Below, piece after piece: positions 43,130-55,509 of a stretch of DNA of 64,000 bases; the first letter of the stretch is position 1, and every line of letters begins with the position of its first letter. The notes beneath the pieces were generated by a model. That model was not told the origin of the DNA and ran no database searches. It saw only the letters and a program-made list of their open reading frames with translations. Position numbers and translations under genes: made by a program. The DNA comes from Eriocheir sinensis (Eukaryota > Arthropoda > Malacostraca > Decapoda > Varunidae). The stretch is from contig NC_066520.1 in the NCBI RefSeq assembly GCF_024679095.1, forward strand, positions 7,752,409 to 7,816,408. Reading direction: 5' to 3'.

Positions 43130-46100
43130 GAACCCTCCACCATCCTCTCCCTTCCTCTTCTGGAATGCTAGGTCCCTCTACTACAAGCTTCCGCAATTCA
43201 AAACTTATCTCTCCTCCATCTCTCCTCTCCTAATAGGTGTCTGAGAGACCTGGCTCACTCCCCCGTCATTCCCTGGCCACTTTCCCTTTAGGAAGGACCG
43301 CCGGGCAGGTGCGGTAGGCAGTGGTCTGCTGATGCTGGTCCGACGGCCCCTTCCTTCCTGTCAGCTGTCCCTCACTCTTTACCCGGGAGGACTCTTAGAG
43401 TTCCTGGGAGTTCGGGTCACCTTCAGCACAGGTCCCCTTGACGTCCTTATCCTTTACAACCCGTGTCGGAACATATCAACGCTAGAATACCGCCACCTCT
43501 TCAATCAGCTCTCCTCCCCAGCATTCATCATGGGTGATTTTAACGCCCACCATGCCCACTGGGAACCGTCCCTCCTTGCGGCTCAACAGAACCGCTCAGG
43601 ACACTCCCTCGTGAATTTCCTCGCCGGCAGTGCCTCCTTCTCTCTTCTAATCCCCCCAGACCTTCCCACCCGCATTGACCCCGATACAGGCAAGGCATCC
43701 ACCCTTGACCTGTGCCTGGGAAATGGTCCCCTACACCTCGCCACAATTACCACCGGACCACCGGTCAAGATGGTCCCTTGAGGCTGACAACTGGTCCTCC
43801 TTCCTTGACCACCTCTCCTCCACACCACTCCCTCCCAACCCTCCCCCTGGTGAAGCCATTGGGGCCCTAACGGACACCTTGGTGGAAGTGGGGTCCCGTT
43901 GCTTCACCTTCCGTTCCTCCCAGCCCCCGTGTCTTCTTCGAGCTCCATGGTGGAACCGACGGTGCGAGGCTGCGGTGCGGGGAAAGCGCGAGGCATTCAA
44001 TGCCTGGCGTCGCCAGCCCGTCCCGGAGCTGCGCCGGAGGTTCCACCAATTGGAGGCTCGCTGCAAGCGCACAATCTTCAGGAAGATGGTCCGGCCCCAA
44101 GCCCCTCTCATGTTCCCTCTACAACACAACGGTGTTCCACTGTCTGGGGATGCCCAGAAAGTGGAACACCTCGCCACACACTTCCGCACACAGCTGGGCT
44201 CCCTGGACCCGGTCCCTCCCCCTGTACTACCCATACTATCTCACACTCATCCCATCGCCCAGCCCTTCCTCTTACATGAACTCACAGCAACCACAGCCGC
44301 ACTGCCGGTGGGGAAGTCCGCTGGGGATGATGACATTCCCAGTGATTTTCTTAAACACCTCTTCATGCTTCAGATCTTTAACCACAGCTGGCTCTCCGGC
44401 ACTTTTCCTCACCAGTGGCGCCACGCCATCACGCTTCCAATTCCTAAGCCAGGGAAAGACCCCACCTTACCCTCCTATTAGCCTTCTCTCCTGCATCAGC
44501 AAACTCTTTGAACACCTTGTGCTAACAAGGCTTTCTTGGTGGTTGGAACATAATCATCTCCTTCCCTCCAACATGTCCGGATTCCGGCCCCGCCGTGGCA
44601 CCCTTGACACCCTTCTTGACCTCGACCACCATGTCCAGGAGGGTTCTGGCAGGGGGCGCTTTATGCTCGCCGCCTTCCTCGACCTTGAAGGAGCCTTTGA
44701 TTCTGCCTCACACAATGCTATCCTCTATAAGCTTTCCACTCTCGGCCTCTTTGGCACTCCTCTACACTGGGTTCGCTTCTGTCTCTATAGGGACCACCCT
44801 CTCTCAACTCTATCCTATCTGTAGAGGGGTCCCCCAAGGCTCGCCCCTAAGCCCTCTCCTCTTCAACATCCTCCTCTCAGACCTGCCTTCCCCCCCTGAC
44901 ACTCATACCTTCATCTATGCAGACGACATTTCCCTCCTGTGCTCCGCTCCCTCTTTTCCTGAGGAACAAACCCTCCTCCAGAGAGGGCTCGACACCATCA
45001 GTCATTGGTGCACTCAGTGGGGCCTCACTCTCAGTGCACCAAAGTCATGCCTCACGTGCTTCACCCGTCGCCGCATCCCTGCCATCCCTCAAGCACACCT
45101 AACAGGCACAGTTATCCCCTTCCGCACAACACATAGATTCCTGGGTCTAGTGTTGGACGGTCCCTGCCTCACTTGGAGGCACCACGTGAGTGATCTCTGG
45201 GCCTCCTGCCTCCCCCGGCTGAACCTATTGAGGGCCCTGGCGGGCGTCAAGTGGGGGGTGAACCGGGCAACGCTTCTCCACTTTTATCGTGTCTATATCC
45301 GTAGCAAGATAGAATATGGGTGCGAGGTCTACGGCTCGGCCTCCCTGACACTCCTCAGACCTCTGCAGGTGGTGCAGAACACCGCACTCCGGGTGGCCCT
45401 CGGAGCCTTCCGGTCGTCACCCACCCTGGCCCTGCAGGCTGAGGCGGGCATTCCCTCACTAGACCACAGGCGCAACACCAAGACAGTCACCACCTTCCAC
45501 AGAATAACATCCTCTCCTCACTCTTCCCTTCACACTGTCCTGTCCCAACACCAACCCAACCCACTTCCAGCCCCACAGGCCTTCCGAGCTCACACCCCAT
45601 TCATCACTCGAGCCCTCTCTATCTACACCTCCCTCTCTGTCACCTCTCCCCCTTTCTCACCCCTTGACTACCTCTCACCCCTGGGTCCATGGTTCCCCCT
45701 TCCTTCCTTCATTTCCCTGGACCTTCAGTCACCATGGACCAAGGTGGGCTGTCCCCATCAGGGGCCCTCTTTCTGTCTCTCCTCTCTACTAAATACAGGG
45801 ACACCTTTCTCATCTTCACTGACGGCTCCCATATCCCTTCTCCTCCCTCCACCAGCGCAGCCATTTACTTCCCAGTCCTACACACCTCCACCAACTGGAA
45901 GCTCCATCCCCACACCACCATCCTTGGGGCAGAGCTCTTTGGCATCAGGGAAGGCCTCACAGCTGCAACCACACTTCCCCCACATCAACATGTCTCCCTC
46001 TTCACAGACTCCCTCACAGCCCTCCAACTCCTCTCCACCCACAGACCACACACACACCACACTCTCTGTTTCGCCATCCACTCCCTCTTGGCACAGCTGA

Positions 46101-46625
46101 CCTCCGGGGGCAGACGGGTCCACCTTCAGTGGGTCCCTTCACATATTGGCATCGTGGGCAACACCGTGGCGGACCAAGCTGCCAACCTGGCACACACACA
46201 CCCACAGACCATAGACAGACCACTAGACCACACTGACTTACTGATCCACCTCCGCCAATCCTCCCACAGACACTGAACTACCAGCCCCCTGTTCCCCCAG
46301 CCGTCCCCTCGACACAGCCATCACCCGCCTGAGGATTGGCCACAGCCGCCTCAATGCACACCTGCACAGACTGTCTATAGTCCAAGACCCACACTGCCCA
46401 TGGTTCCCCACACAACCCGACACACCGGAACACCTCCTTCTCCACTGCCCAAGATTCCACTCCCTCTGCACCAACCTCAGAGCTTCCCTAACAAGACTCT
46501 GCATTCACAGGCCAACGCTAGAGAACCTGATGGGCAGCGACACTCTCAGCCCCGACACAGCCTTCCAAGCCCTCAAGTGTACGCAGACCTTCCTGCAGAA
46601 GTCGGGGCAACTCGATAGGATCTAA
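43130..46625 (+). pseudogene. I-type LINE ORF2: endonuclease, reverse transcriptase, RNase H
   Basis: Endonuclease (about 43160-43780): FLFWNARSLYYKLPQFKTYL, ETWLTPPSFPGHFPF, LIPPDLPTRIDPDTG, FIMGDFNAHHAHWEPS, LDLCLGNGPL; the SDH box is missing where the frame breaks at 43780. Reverse transcriptase: GDDDIPSDFLKHL, FLDLEGAFDSASHNAIL (motif A), CRGVPQGSPLSPLLFNIL, TFIYADDISLLCSAPS (YADD), RSKIEYGCEVYGSASL. RNase H (45790-46200): LIFTDGSHIPSPPS, TILGAELFGIREGL, LFTDSLTALQLL, WVPSHIGIVGNTVADQAANL, with D-E-D-D all present. The C-terminal domain has HLLLHCPRFHSLC. Frame changes near 43250, 44480, 44830 and 45780. Confidence 0.88.
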
Positions 46626-47078
46626 CCACCACACCGGTGACAGAACGACGACCAAAAACAACACCGGATAGCGACTACTACTGACGGGGCTCTAGAGGCT
46701 GTGGTCCCATAGCCTAACTAGCCCCATAAAAACCCCAAGAAGAAGAAGAGGATGGCCCACCAAGAGACTCGTAAAATGGAATGGCAGAGCTGGTTTGCTT
46801 ACTACTTGATTAACAAGATAAGAGAACACCTGGTGCTTTGGAACCTCAGTCAAAAAAACTTTTTCTCAAGTCTATGAAAATTGTAGAACTCTCGGTGTTG
46901 TTTTCCTTTTTTTTTCTTCTTCTTCTTCTTTTGACCTGTAATGCATGGCAGCGACGGTGAAAAGTAATAGTGAAAAAATAGCAAAAGGGCATAGAAAAGC
47001 AGATTCAGGGAAAGAAAAGGACAGAAAAACACCTAAGTTCAGGGTGAAGTGTATAAGTGCGCACTGTTAAGTAACTAA

Positions 47079-47286
47079 GGGCCGCTTTCACAGTCACTTT
47101 GTTTTGATCGTTACCAATGGCGGTGATCGCCGCTTAGTATTTCACGTGAAACTGGCCGATGGAGTTGTGGGGGCTAACTCCGCAGCCGCCACTACCCCAT
47201 CGGCCAGTTTCACGTGGAAATACTAGAGCGGCGATCGCTGCCATTGGTAACGATCAAAACAAACAAAATGACTGTGAAAGCGGCCC
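47079..47286. mobile_element. Harbinger-like foldback MITE, 208 bp
   Basis: TAA at 47076-47078 and 47287-47289. The ends are long near-perfect inverted repeats: GGGCCGCTTTCACAGTCA at the left and its inverse at the right, continuing inward through GATCGTTACCAATGGC and TTTCACGTG with a loop of about 40 bp near 47180. Three-base TAA duplications and GGGCC ends are typical of PIF/Harbinger MITEs. Confidence 0.85.
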
Positions 47287-47370
47287 TAAGTGCATGTTGT
47301 GAAGTATAAAAGTGTGGAGAAGGACCTAAGAAGCGATACAAAGCGTTACAGGTCAAAAGAAGAAGGTCCA

Positions 47371-47681
47371 CTACACTGGCCGGTGTTGCGAGAAATATCT
47401 CCCCACTGAAATTAGTCATTCTGCTGTCCACCACTCATGCGTGCTGTGGGAATACCAGCATTAAAAGTGTTAATTTGCCTGGTTTTGTTCTAGTCTGTCC
47501 GCTTGTGATCTTTGTGAGTGGTGAGGGAAATATGGAAACAGTAAGCAAGTTGAATCTCTCTAAGAGCTATTTTGTGGCGGCGGCAGCGGTTGACGTTCAA
47601 TAGGCATTGAAAAGTCAATCATGATATTAGTGATTTCATGATTTTTAACAGAAAGAGTTAGCAGATTATTTCATAACACAC
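47371..47681. repeat. dispersed repeat shared with 8541-8846
   Basis: Same block order as 8541-8846 (GGCCGGTGTTGCGAGAAATA, CCTGGTTTTGTTCTAG, GCATTGAAAAGTCAATCATG, CAGATTATTTCATAACAC). Here it is internal to the TA-flanked element 40858-48079. Confidence 0.7.
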
Positions 47682-48800
47682 AGAAAACTACCAGAAAAAT
47701 ATAGGTTTGTCCAACTGTCCCACGGGTGACCGCAAGCGACCGCCCTTACTTTAGCAGACGACACCACATGGATCACAAGCGTGTTCTCAGAACTGCCAGC
47801 CAATATAGTAGGGCAGCCGCCTTCAACTTCGGCTTCAAAACGACCTGTTCTTACTTCCCATTTGCTGCCTATTAACAAGGTACGTATTTTGAGATAACAA
47901 GAGAGTAAAGTCGAAAAAACTGTGATAACAAGGGAGTAAAGTCGGAAAAAGTTATTATTTTCCACAGGTCGGAACCAATAAGCACTTTTACATGGATTTC
48001 AATACCTTGAGTTTTGCGATCCTCGAGTTTAGCGCCATACCTTCGGAATGAAGCAAGCGCGAAACTCGAGAGGGTACTGTACACTCTTCTTGTCAGCCAC
48101 ATCCCTTACTAAATCTTCATTTTTTTTTCAAAACCTTAACCACCTCTTTTCCTATATTTTCCTTCTCTTCTTTCAGTTGCTTTTTAATTACTTCCTTAAA
48201 GTTTACATTGACTTTTTCATGTACTACTTTCCAGGTCTTCATTTCACCCAACACTTCCTCTCACTCTCTCTGTTCCTCCTTGTCCACTATTGCTTTCAGG
48301 TCTTCATTTTCCTTTCTTACTACTCCTAGGCCTTTCTTCATCGTTTTTTCATATTTTGCAAACTTCTCTCTCAACTCTTCCTTTTCTTGAACTAGTTTTT
48401 TTTCCCTGTCTTCTAAATTGCGTACTCTTAACCGGAGAACACTGTAGTTTCTTACCTTGTGTGTCCTCCTCCTCTATGTACTTTACTTTTCCAATCCACT
48501 TGTCTAATTTCTTTTCCATCAGCAGCACTCTTTTGTACAAAGCCGACTTTTTACTCCCAAAACCAGAAAAACTAGCATCGATATTTTTATAACATTCGTC
48601 TTCACTCGTCACTGACCCACACATCTATCTCTCATACCTTCCTTCGTGCTCCTTTTCCTCCTCTTTTTGGTATTATCCACTCCATATCTTCATCCCTCCA
48701 ACTCATCCTACAACAGCTCAAATAGGAGACTGGCCCAACCCAGAAACATCGCCCAGACCCCGCAAAAACACAACACAGGCAGCAGACAAGGTCAGCTGAT

Positions 48801-49324
48801 GATTCAGCCCAGGTAGTCGGGGAGCCCCGCAGGCCGCACGTCCTTCTTGGTCCGTGGTCTCTTCGTGTGTGTGATATTACAATTTTGTGACCGTGGATTA
48901 CAGTGCAGCTTACATCCACGGCTTTCTCGATTTACATCCAGTGTAGTGAGAAGGACTGGCCTCAGGAAGGAGTGAGCATGACTTGCACATGCACCTGAGC
49001 AAGTCCATTTATTGGCCATTGGGAGAGGCCATATTCATACCCACCTCAGAGGCATGAAACAGATCTGAGATAGGCACAAATGAACAATTCCATATTTTGT
49101 GTTGTGAATATTGATATAAAAAAAGACTGATCCATGGTTATATAAATCTATAATAAGTGAACAAGTGAAGAGCAAGGGTCAACAGTATCAGCAAGCTGTT
49201 CGATAAGACTGCCAAACAACTCACAGGGCTATAATACTCTGCCTAGAAGCCAAGATAACCAACAATCTCTTTACCAACATTTTGGGCTGATCATCTTTCA
49301 TACAGAGCACATAGCTACAGCTGG
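48801..49324. other. unassigned spacer
   Basis: No gene or known repeat recognised between the LINE 5' end and the Tigger-like MITE. Confidence 0.35.
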
Positions 49325-49326
49325 TA

Positions 49327-49758
49327 CAGGTAAATCTTGATTTACGCGAGTTTGGTTTACGCGTTTTTTAATAACGCGGGGTCCAAAATCCAAATAAATG
49401 TTTAATTTACAATTTTTTTTCACTTATACACGATATTTTATGGAGTGGCCACCAGATGTCTCACGCAACTGGACTCACACAGCGCCGCGGCCACACAGCT
49501 GAGCTCAGTTCTTCCCGCGCGCCACTTGAACAACAATACAGTAAACACGCTGCCTCACTACTCAACAACAACAACACCCTCGTTGCTGTGATACCATGAG
49601 GGGAAGGGCAGCCAGAGGAGGAACCACGAGAAGGAGAGGAGTCAGAGTGATACAGCAGGCAATAAAGGTACAAACCTACTTCTTGTTTGATTTACATTGT
49701 TTTTGATTTACACGACCTCTTCAAAGACACAATACTCTCGTAAATCAAGAGTTACCTG
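49327..49758. mobile_element. Tigger/pogo-like MITE, 432 bp
   Basis: TA at 49325-49326 and 49759-49760. Ends CAGGTAAATCTTGATTTACG and the inverse of GTAAATCAAGAGTTACCTG. It is inverted relative to the copy at 20242-21313 and matches both of that copy's flanks, so it shows the un-nested form of the family. No transposase. Confidence 0.88.
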
Positions 49759-49760
49759 TA

Positions 49761-50315
49761 TCCCAAAACTGCACACTTGTTCCTGGAAATACTGTGGTGT
49801 GTTAGACAGTACAGTAGATTTTAGTTGTGTGGTGGTGGGTGGGGCATTCTCTTGTGTGGATAACACACATACCCTTTACTGGGGCAAGACAACAGTAGAG
49901 TTGTGTCTCTCCTAAAGTGTTGTGACATCGCATATAGGTACTTTACTTCACAGTTCAGGAGAACCACAACATCAAAATGGCTTTTCGAGAAAGCAAAGGA
50001 AGTATCAGAAACCGGAGGACTTCAAAACAAACTACCCTCCAATTTTGCCTTGCAGATAAGCTTCGTTTTACCTTCCCTATTTTGATTGTTTATCATAATA
50101 TAATTTAAAGAAACTATTTCAAGTAATAAAGAAAACACAAGCTGCAGATTACTTTCCCTTCCAACCACAGGCTAACTTAACTGTCTTGCTTCATGCTGTT
50201 CTGTTTATCTAATCCCCTGACCATGAATTCCATTTAACTATCTGCAAATCTGGTAAAGACTACTATCCATCTGTCCACTATTATTACTGAGCTACACTAC
50301 TTGATAAGGTGCAGT
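49761..50315. other. unassigned spacer
   Basis: Non-coding, no repeat family recognised; ends in a short GT tract (50313-50329) at the LINE 3' end. Confidence 0.35.
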
Positions 50316-50369
50316 GTATGTGTGTGTATTTACCTAGTTGTAATTTTACAGGGCTTGGGCTTATGCTCG

Positions 50370-53300
50370 TGTGGTCCCATCTCCATATCTGTACTTGTCC
50401 AGTTTTTCCTTAAAGTTGTGCACACTCTTCGCCGATACTATTTCCTCACTTAGTCTGTTCCAAACCTCTATGTTTCTTTGCGGGAAGCTATATTTTTTAA
50501 TGTCTCTCAAGCATCTTCCTTCTCTCTATTTTTTACTGTGTCCTCGTGTGTTGCTGGTGTTTCTTACTTCTCTTAGTAGCAACTCCTCGTTGTCTACTTC
50601 TTCCATTTTATTCCACAATTTGTAAATTAGTATTAGGTCTCCCCTTTCTCTTCTTTGTTCCAATGTTGGCAGGTCCATTTCCTTTAACCTTTCTTCATAT
50701 GACAATCCCTCCAGTTCTGGAACCATCTTCGTTGCCATCCTTTGTATTCTTTCTAGTTTTTTCACGTGTTTTTTCTTATGGGGAGACCACACAGTTTCGG
50801 CATATTCCAACTTTGGTCTAATCATAGTGGTAATCATCTTTTTCATGATATTTTTATTCATGTAGTGGAATGCTATTCCACTACATGAATATCTCCAAAT
50901 ATCCTATTTACATGACTCTGACTGTTGATTATCTTGTATTATCACTCCCAGATCTCTCTCTTCTTGAAATTTTAATATTTCTTCATCTCCCATTCTTTAT
51001 GTCCATTTTGGTCTCCCTTCACTCTTTCCCATTTCCATTACATGACATTTCTTCACATTTAAGTCTATCTCCCATTTCTTACTCCAATCCCAAATCTTAT
51101 TTAGGTCCTCTTGAAGAATTTCAGTCTTCACTATTTCTTATGTGTCTCAGCAGTTTCGCATCATCTGCAAACAAGTTCATGTAACTATTTACTTTCTCTG
51201 GCATATCATTTATATATACTTGGAAAAGTATTGGTGCCAGTACCAATCCTTGAGGCACCCCACTATCTACATTTCTCCATTCCAATTTCATGTCCTTTAC
51301 CACTGTTCTCATTTCTCTTCCCTTTAAATAACTTTCCATCCAGTTTTTCATTCTCCCTTTCAATCCTCCTCTATTTTCCAGCTTCCATAATAGTCTTGTA
51401 TGTGGAACTTTGTCAAAAGCCTTCTTCAAGTCCAAATACATGCAGTCCACCCATCCATCCCTCTCCTGTGTTATGTCCGTCACTCTTAAGTAGAAGCTTA
51501 ATAAGTTTGTTACACATGAACGCCCTTGTCTAAGGCCATACTGTTTTTCCGTAATTATATTGTGTTCTAGAAAATTTGTCCATTGTTTCTTCATCACTTT
51601 TTCACATATTTTACAAACTATACTGGTCTATAGTTCAGAGGTTCTTCCTATTTCCTGCTTTTATGTATAGGGACCACCTCAGCCCTTTGCTATTCCTTCG
51701 GTACTTTACCAGTTGATATTGAGCACTTTATGATATCATATACTGGTCCGACCAGCTGATTTCTGCATTCTTCCAAAATAAAACCTGAAACTCCATCCAG
51801 TCCAATTGCTTTCCTCTCTTCCAGCTCCTCCATTATTTTATATATCTCTTCTTTAGTTACTATTACTTCCTCCATTTGAACATTTATCTTGTCATCTTGT
51901 GGTTCATTGAATTGTGATTCTTTTGTAAAAACTTGTTGAAACCTCTTGTTTAGTAGCTCAATCATGTCTTTAGGATCTTCAATTATCTTATTTCCATCTT
52001 TTAGTCTTTCTATTTTTTCCTTTGGTTTGATTTTTCCATTAATAAATCTATAAAACAATTTAGATTCCTCCTTACACTTTTCAACAATATCCATTTCGTA
52101 TCCTTTCTCTTTTTCCCTCCTTATTTTCACATATTCATTTCTTGCTATCTTAAAGTCTTCTTCATTCCTTTGGTTCTTATTTTTTTAATCTTTTCCACAC
52201 TGTCTCTTTTTTTTCTTTCCACCTGCACATCTTGCATTAAACCAATCATGCTTTCCTCTTTCTATTGGTTTATATAATGGGACGTATTTTTTTTACTCCT
52301 GTCTCATATGCCTCAATGAAAATATCATACTTTTCCTACACGTCATTTGTTCTTTTTAACTTTTCCCAGTCCAGTTCTTCATAATATTTCTTGAGATTTT
52401 CTATGTCTGCTTTCCTGTAGTTTCTTCTTTTTTCTTTGTATGATTCGTCTTCCTCAGTGACTTCCTCATCAGTTTCCAACTCTATTATTACATGATCATT
52501 TTTTCCCATGGGACACATATCTTAATTCATTTAACCCCTTCACTCCGGCGACGCCGACGTCGGCATCTGACGGGCGTCTGATGGCGTCACTGCTAGTCCT
52601 CTTCTAAACCTCTTAATCCTCTTCTTAACCTCTTAAGAGGAAATGGAAGAGGATTAAGAGGAATTTACAGGAGGACTGAGAGGTTAAGAAGAGGATTAAT
52701 CCTCTTCCATTTCCTCTTGACCCTTTCCATACTGTGACCCTGATGTCTGTGTCACGGATGGAAACGGTTAACGGGTGCACTCCCTTCGTCAGTACCAGGT
52801 CCAGTCTTGCTGGTTCATCATCACTCCTGTATCTTGTATTTTCAGTCACCCACTGCATCATTGAGTTTTTCATAGTCAGTTTTAGAAATCTTCCCCCATG
52901 CTGTCTCACTTCCTCCACTTTCAAATGTTTCCCAATTTACCTCTTTGCAGTTAAAGTCCCCAATCAAGAAGACTCTTTTATTTGCTTTAAGTAACCTACT
53001 CAAACTCTGAATGGTATCGTCTATCATCGTCTCATATTCTTCTCTGTTCCATGAGTTTGTTCTTGGTGGTACATAGGGTGCTATTATCATCATCATTTCT
53101 CTGTTTTCCTTCTCCAAGTTAACACTCACTCTTCCGCCTTTCCTTCTCCATATATTACTTATTTCACCAACAACTCTTTTCTCGTCATTATCATCACTCC
53201 TCCACCACCTTTACCCCTCGTATCCTTCCTCCATACATTGTAGTTATTGTTAAACACTATTTGAATTTCCTCTTTTAGCTTTGTTTCCGTTAAACACACT

Positions 53301-53569
53301 ATCTTGGGTTCTTTTTCCTTTACGTAACCTTGTAATTCCAATTTTCTAGGTATTATCCCATCTATGGTATGAATCACACTCAAACCCTTAGTTGTTCCAA
53401 TTTTGTCTAGTTTCTGCTCAATTTTGGCTTTTCCCTTATAAACCATTTCTTTACCCTGTCTCCCAAAACTCTTCCCCCAAAATTTATTTTCTTCCTCTTC
53501 TGTTCTTGCACTATTTTTCTCCTTTACCTCTGCTTGCATTTCATTCCATTTTTTTCCTTTCTTCTTCAT
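50370..53569 (-). pseudogene. LINE family A ORF2: endonuclease and reverse transcriptase
   Basis: Endonuclease (53410-52380): ELQGYVKEKEPKIVCLTETK, YVPPRTNSWNREEYETM, VFLIGDFNCKEVNWETFES, ARLDLVLTKGVHPLT, then after a MITE MGKNDHVIIELE (KNDH in the SDH position). Reverse transcriptase (52130-51121): RKAIGLDGVSGFILEECRNQ, KQYGLRQGRSCVTNLL, YLDLKKAFDKVPHTRLLW (motif A), SGVPQGLVLAPILFQVYIND and NLFADDAKLLRHI (FADD). C-terminus (50861-50370): KLEYAETVWSPHKKKH and ATKMVPELEGLSYEERL. Frame breaks near 52990, 52200, 51690 and 51100; all catalytic boxes readable. Confidence 0.87.
52535..52767. mobile_element. piggyBac-like MITE with TTAA target duplication, 233 bp
   Basis: TTAA at 52531-52534 and 52768-52771. 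Left end CCCCTTCACTCCGGC; inverse of the right end CCGTTTCCATCCGTG, an imperfect match. The inside is a second inverted repeat built from AGAGGATTAAGAGG-type blocks around 52640. The LINE fragment at 1937-3045 has the uninterrupted sequence near 2850 (gttacatgaattaag). TTAA duplication is diagnostic of piggyBac-type transposition. Confidence 0.75.
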
Positions 53570-54490
53570 TTCTATTTTTCTTCATATATATTTCCTTACA
53601 TTCATGTAATTCTTTTAGTTTAGTTGTTCTATACAATATTTCCTCTGTTACCTGCTGGGATTTTAGTCTTAATTTCATTGGTCTCGTTTTACCTTCTACA
53701 TAACGACCCAGCCTAACAATCTCCTCCTCCTCAAGGTTATGTAATTCTTCATCATTCAGGTTCTTCAGTAGGTCCTTCACTGATTTTAGGTCTTCCTTTT
53801 CCCTTCTTGGTTTATACGATATATTTTTCTCTTTCATTCTAAATATTATTACTCTTTTTCTTATCAGCCACATCCCTTACTAAGTCTCTCTCTCTTTATT
53901 TTTTTTTTCAAAACCTTGACCACCTCTTTTTCTACATCTTCCTTCTCCTCTTTCAGTTGCTTTTTAATTACTTCCTTAAAGTTTACATTGACTTTTTCAT
54001 GTTCTACTTTCCAGGTCTTCATTTCACCCAACACTTCCTCTCACTCTCTCTGTTCCTCCTTGTCCACTATTGCTTTCAGGTCTTCATTTTCCTTTCTTAC
54101 TACTCCTAGGCCTTTCTTCATCGTTTTTTCATATTTTGCAAACTTCTCTCTCAACTCTTCATTTTCTTGAACTAGTTTTTTTTTCCGTCTTCTAAATTGC
54201 GCACTCTTGACCGAAGATCACTTTGTAGTTCCTTACCCTGTGTGTCCTCCTCAATGTTTTTTTACTTTTCCAATCCACTTGTCTAATTTCTTCTCCATCA
54301 GCAGCACTCTTTTGCACAAAGCTGACTCTTTACTCCCAAAACCAGAGAAACTAGCATCGTAACATTCGTCTTCACTCTTGTCACTGACCCACACATCTGT
54401 CTTTCGTACCTTCCTTCATGCTCCATTTCCTCCTCTTCTTGGTGTTATCCACTCCATATTATCATCCCTCCCACTCATCTTACAACAGTT
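53541..54490 (-). pseudogene. LINE family A ORF1 (coiled-coil and RNA-binding-like)
   Basis: N-terminal remnants start MSGRDDNMEWITPRRGGN (about 54480) and include KRVLLMEKKLDKWIGKVK, then a highly charged Lys/Glu region with coiled-coil look but many stops. The C-terminal open part (53873-53541) reads EEIVRLGRYVEGKTRPMKLR then SQQVTEEILYRTTKLKE, which resembles the folded C-terminal domain of LINE ORF1 proteins that bind RNA (inference from style). The same region is found at 40522-40857 and 48080-48720. Confidence 0.65.
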
Positions 54491-54576
54491 CAAAATAGGA
54501 GATGGGCCCAACCCAGTAACATTGCCCAGACCACGCAAAAACACAACACAAGCAGCCGACAAATCAGCTGATGATG

Positions 54577-54584
54577 TATGTGTG

Positions 54585-54625
<41 letters not shown>
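54577..54625. repeat. TG microsatellite at LINE 5' side
   Basis: About 20 TG units adjoining the 5' end of the family A LINE (which is on the minus strand). Confidence 0.95.
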
Positions 54626-54628
<3 letters not shown>

Positions 54629-54798
54629 GAGGGTCTAAGGTGACCCATGCACAAGGTGGGAAGCAAGCGATAGCCTTGGATCCTTACCCTGCGGTGTTGA
54701 GCCTTCCACTAAATATTCAAAGGAGAAGAGTTGTTGACCATGTAGAAAACAATGATTGTTAATAGGATTACATATATGTGTACAAATGTATTTATGTA

Positions 54799-55509
<711 letters not shown>

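Larger units (their letters stand above)
41208..46747 (+). mobile_element. I-superfamily LINE, essentially full length (5.54 kb)
   Basis: Flanked by a 13-bp target duplication GAGGATGGCCCAC at 41195-41207 and 46748-46760, with a short GAA-type tail (CCCAAGAAGAAGAA). Two ORFs in the classic order: gag-like ORF1 with zinc knuckles, then ORF2 with endonuclease, reverse transcriptase and RNase H. RNase H places it in the I group (I/Nimb-like) rather than CR1, Jockey or RTE. High G/C and C-rich compared with its surroundings. Several frameshifts but few deletions, so fairly young. Confidence 0.92.
40858..48079. mobile_element. TA-flanked DNA element (CAGTACCCTCTCGA family) carrying an I-type LINE
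   Basis: TA at 40856-40857 and 48080-48081. Left end CAGTACCCTCTCGAATTTCG; inverse of the right end CAGTACCCTCTCGAGTTTCG. The uninterrupted LINE copy at 53850 shows the empty site. Without the nested LINE (41208-46747 plus one 13-bp duplication) it is about 1.67 kb. Its own DNA includes GGGCAACCACGGTTGCCCG (41040), a short MADF-like coding remnant (46780-46850: LINKIREHLVLWN), a TAA-flanked MITE (47079-47286), the dispersed block at 47371-47681, and a fragment shared with 62670-63080. Confidence 0.85.
38818..48800 (-). mobile_element. LINE family A 5' half, split by two TA-flanked elements
   Basis: Reading on the minus strand: 48800-48080 (5' end and ORF1 start), a TA-flanked insertion (48079-40858), 40857-40149 (ORF1 end and start of the endonuclease), a second insertion (40148-38990), and 38989-38818 (more endonuclease). 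Both joints match the uninterrupted copy at 52988-54566. It stops in the endonuclease at 38818, so the 3' half was lost by a later event. ORF1 remnants include MEWIIPKRGGKGARRKV and KSALYKRVLLMEKKLDKWIG. Confidence 0.85.
50316..54566 (-). mobile_element. CR1/Jockey-like LINE family A, near full length
   Basis: Minus-strand element with 5' end near 54566 (next to a TG tract 54577-54625), ORF1, endonuclease, reverse transcriptase and a 3' end AACTAGGTAAATA at about 50326 followed by a short AC tract. It contains a TTAA-flanked MITE (52535-52767). It is the reference copy that shows the empty sites of two transposons found in the 38818-48800 copy. Confidence 0.88.

Noticed and set aside
44595..46100. 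A 501-codon open frame as a host gene
   Set aside because: It contains the YADD reverse transcriptase box and LINE C-terminal motifs; it is one frame of the I-type LINE ORF2.
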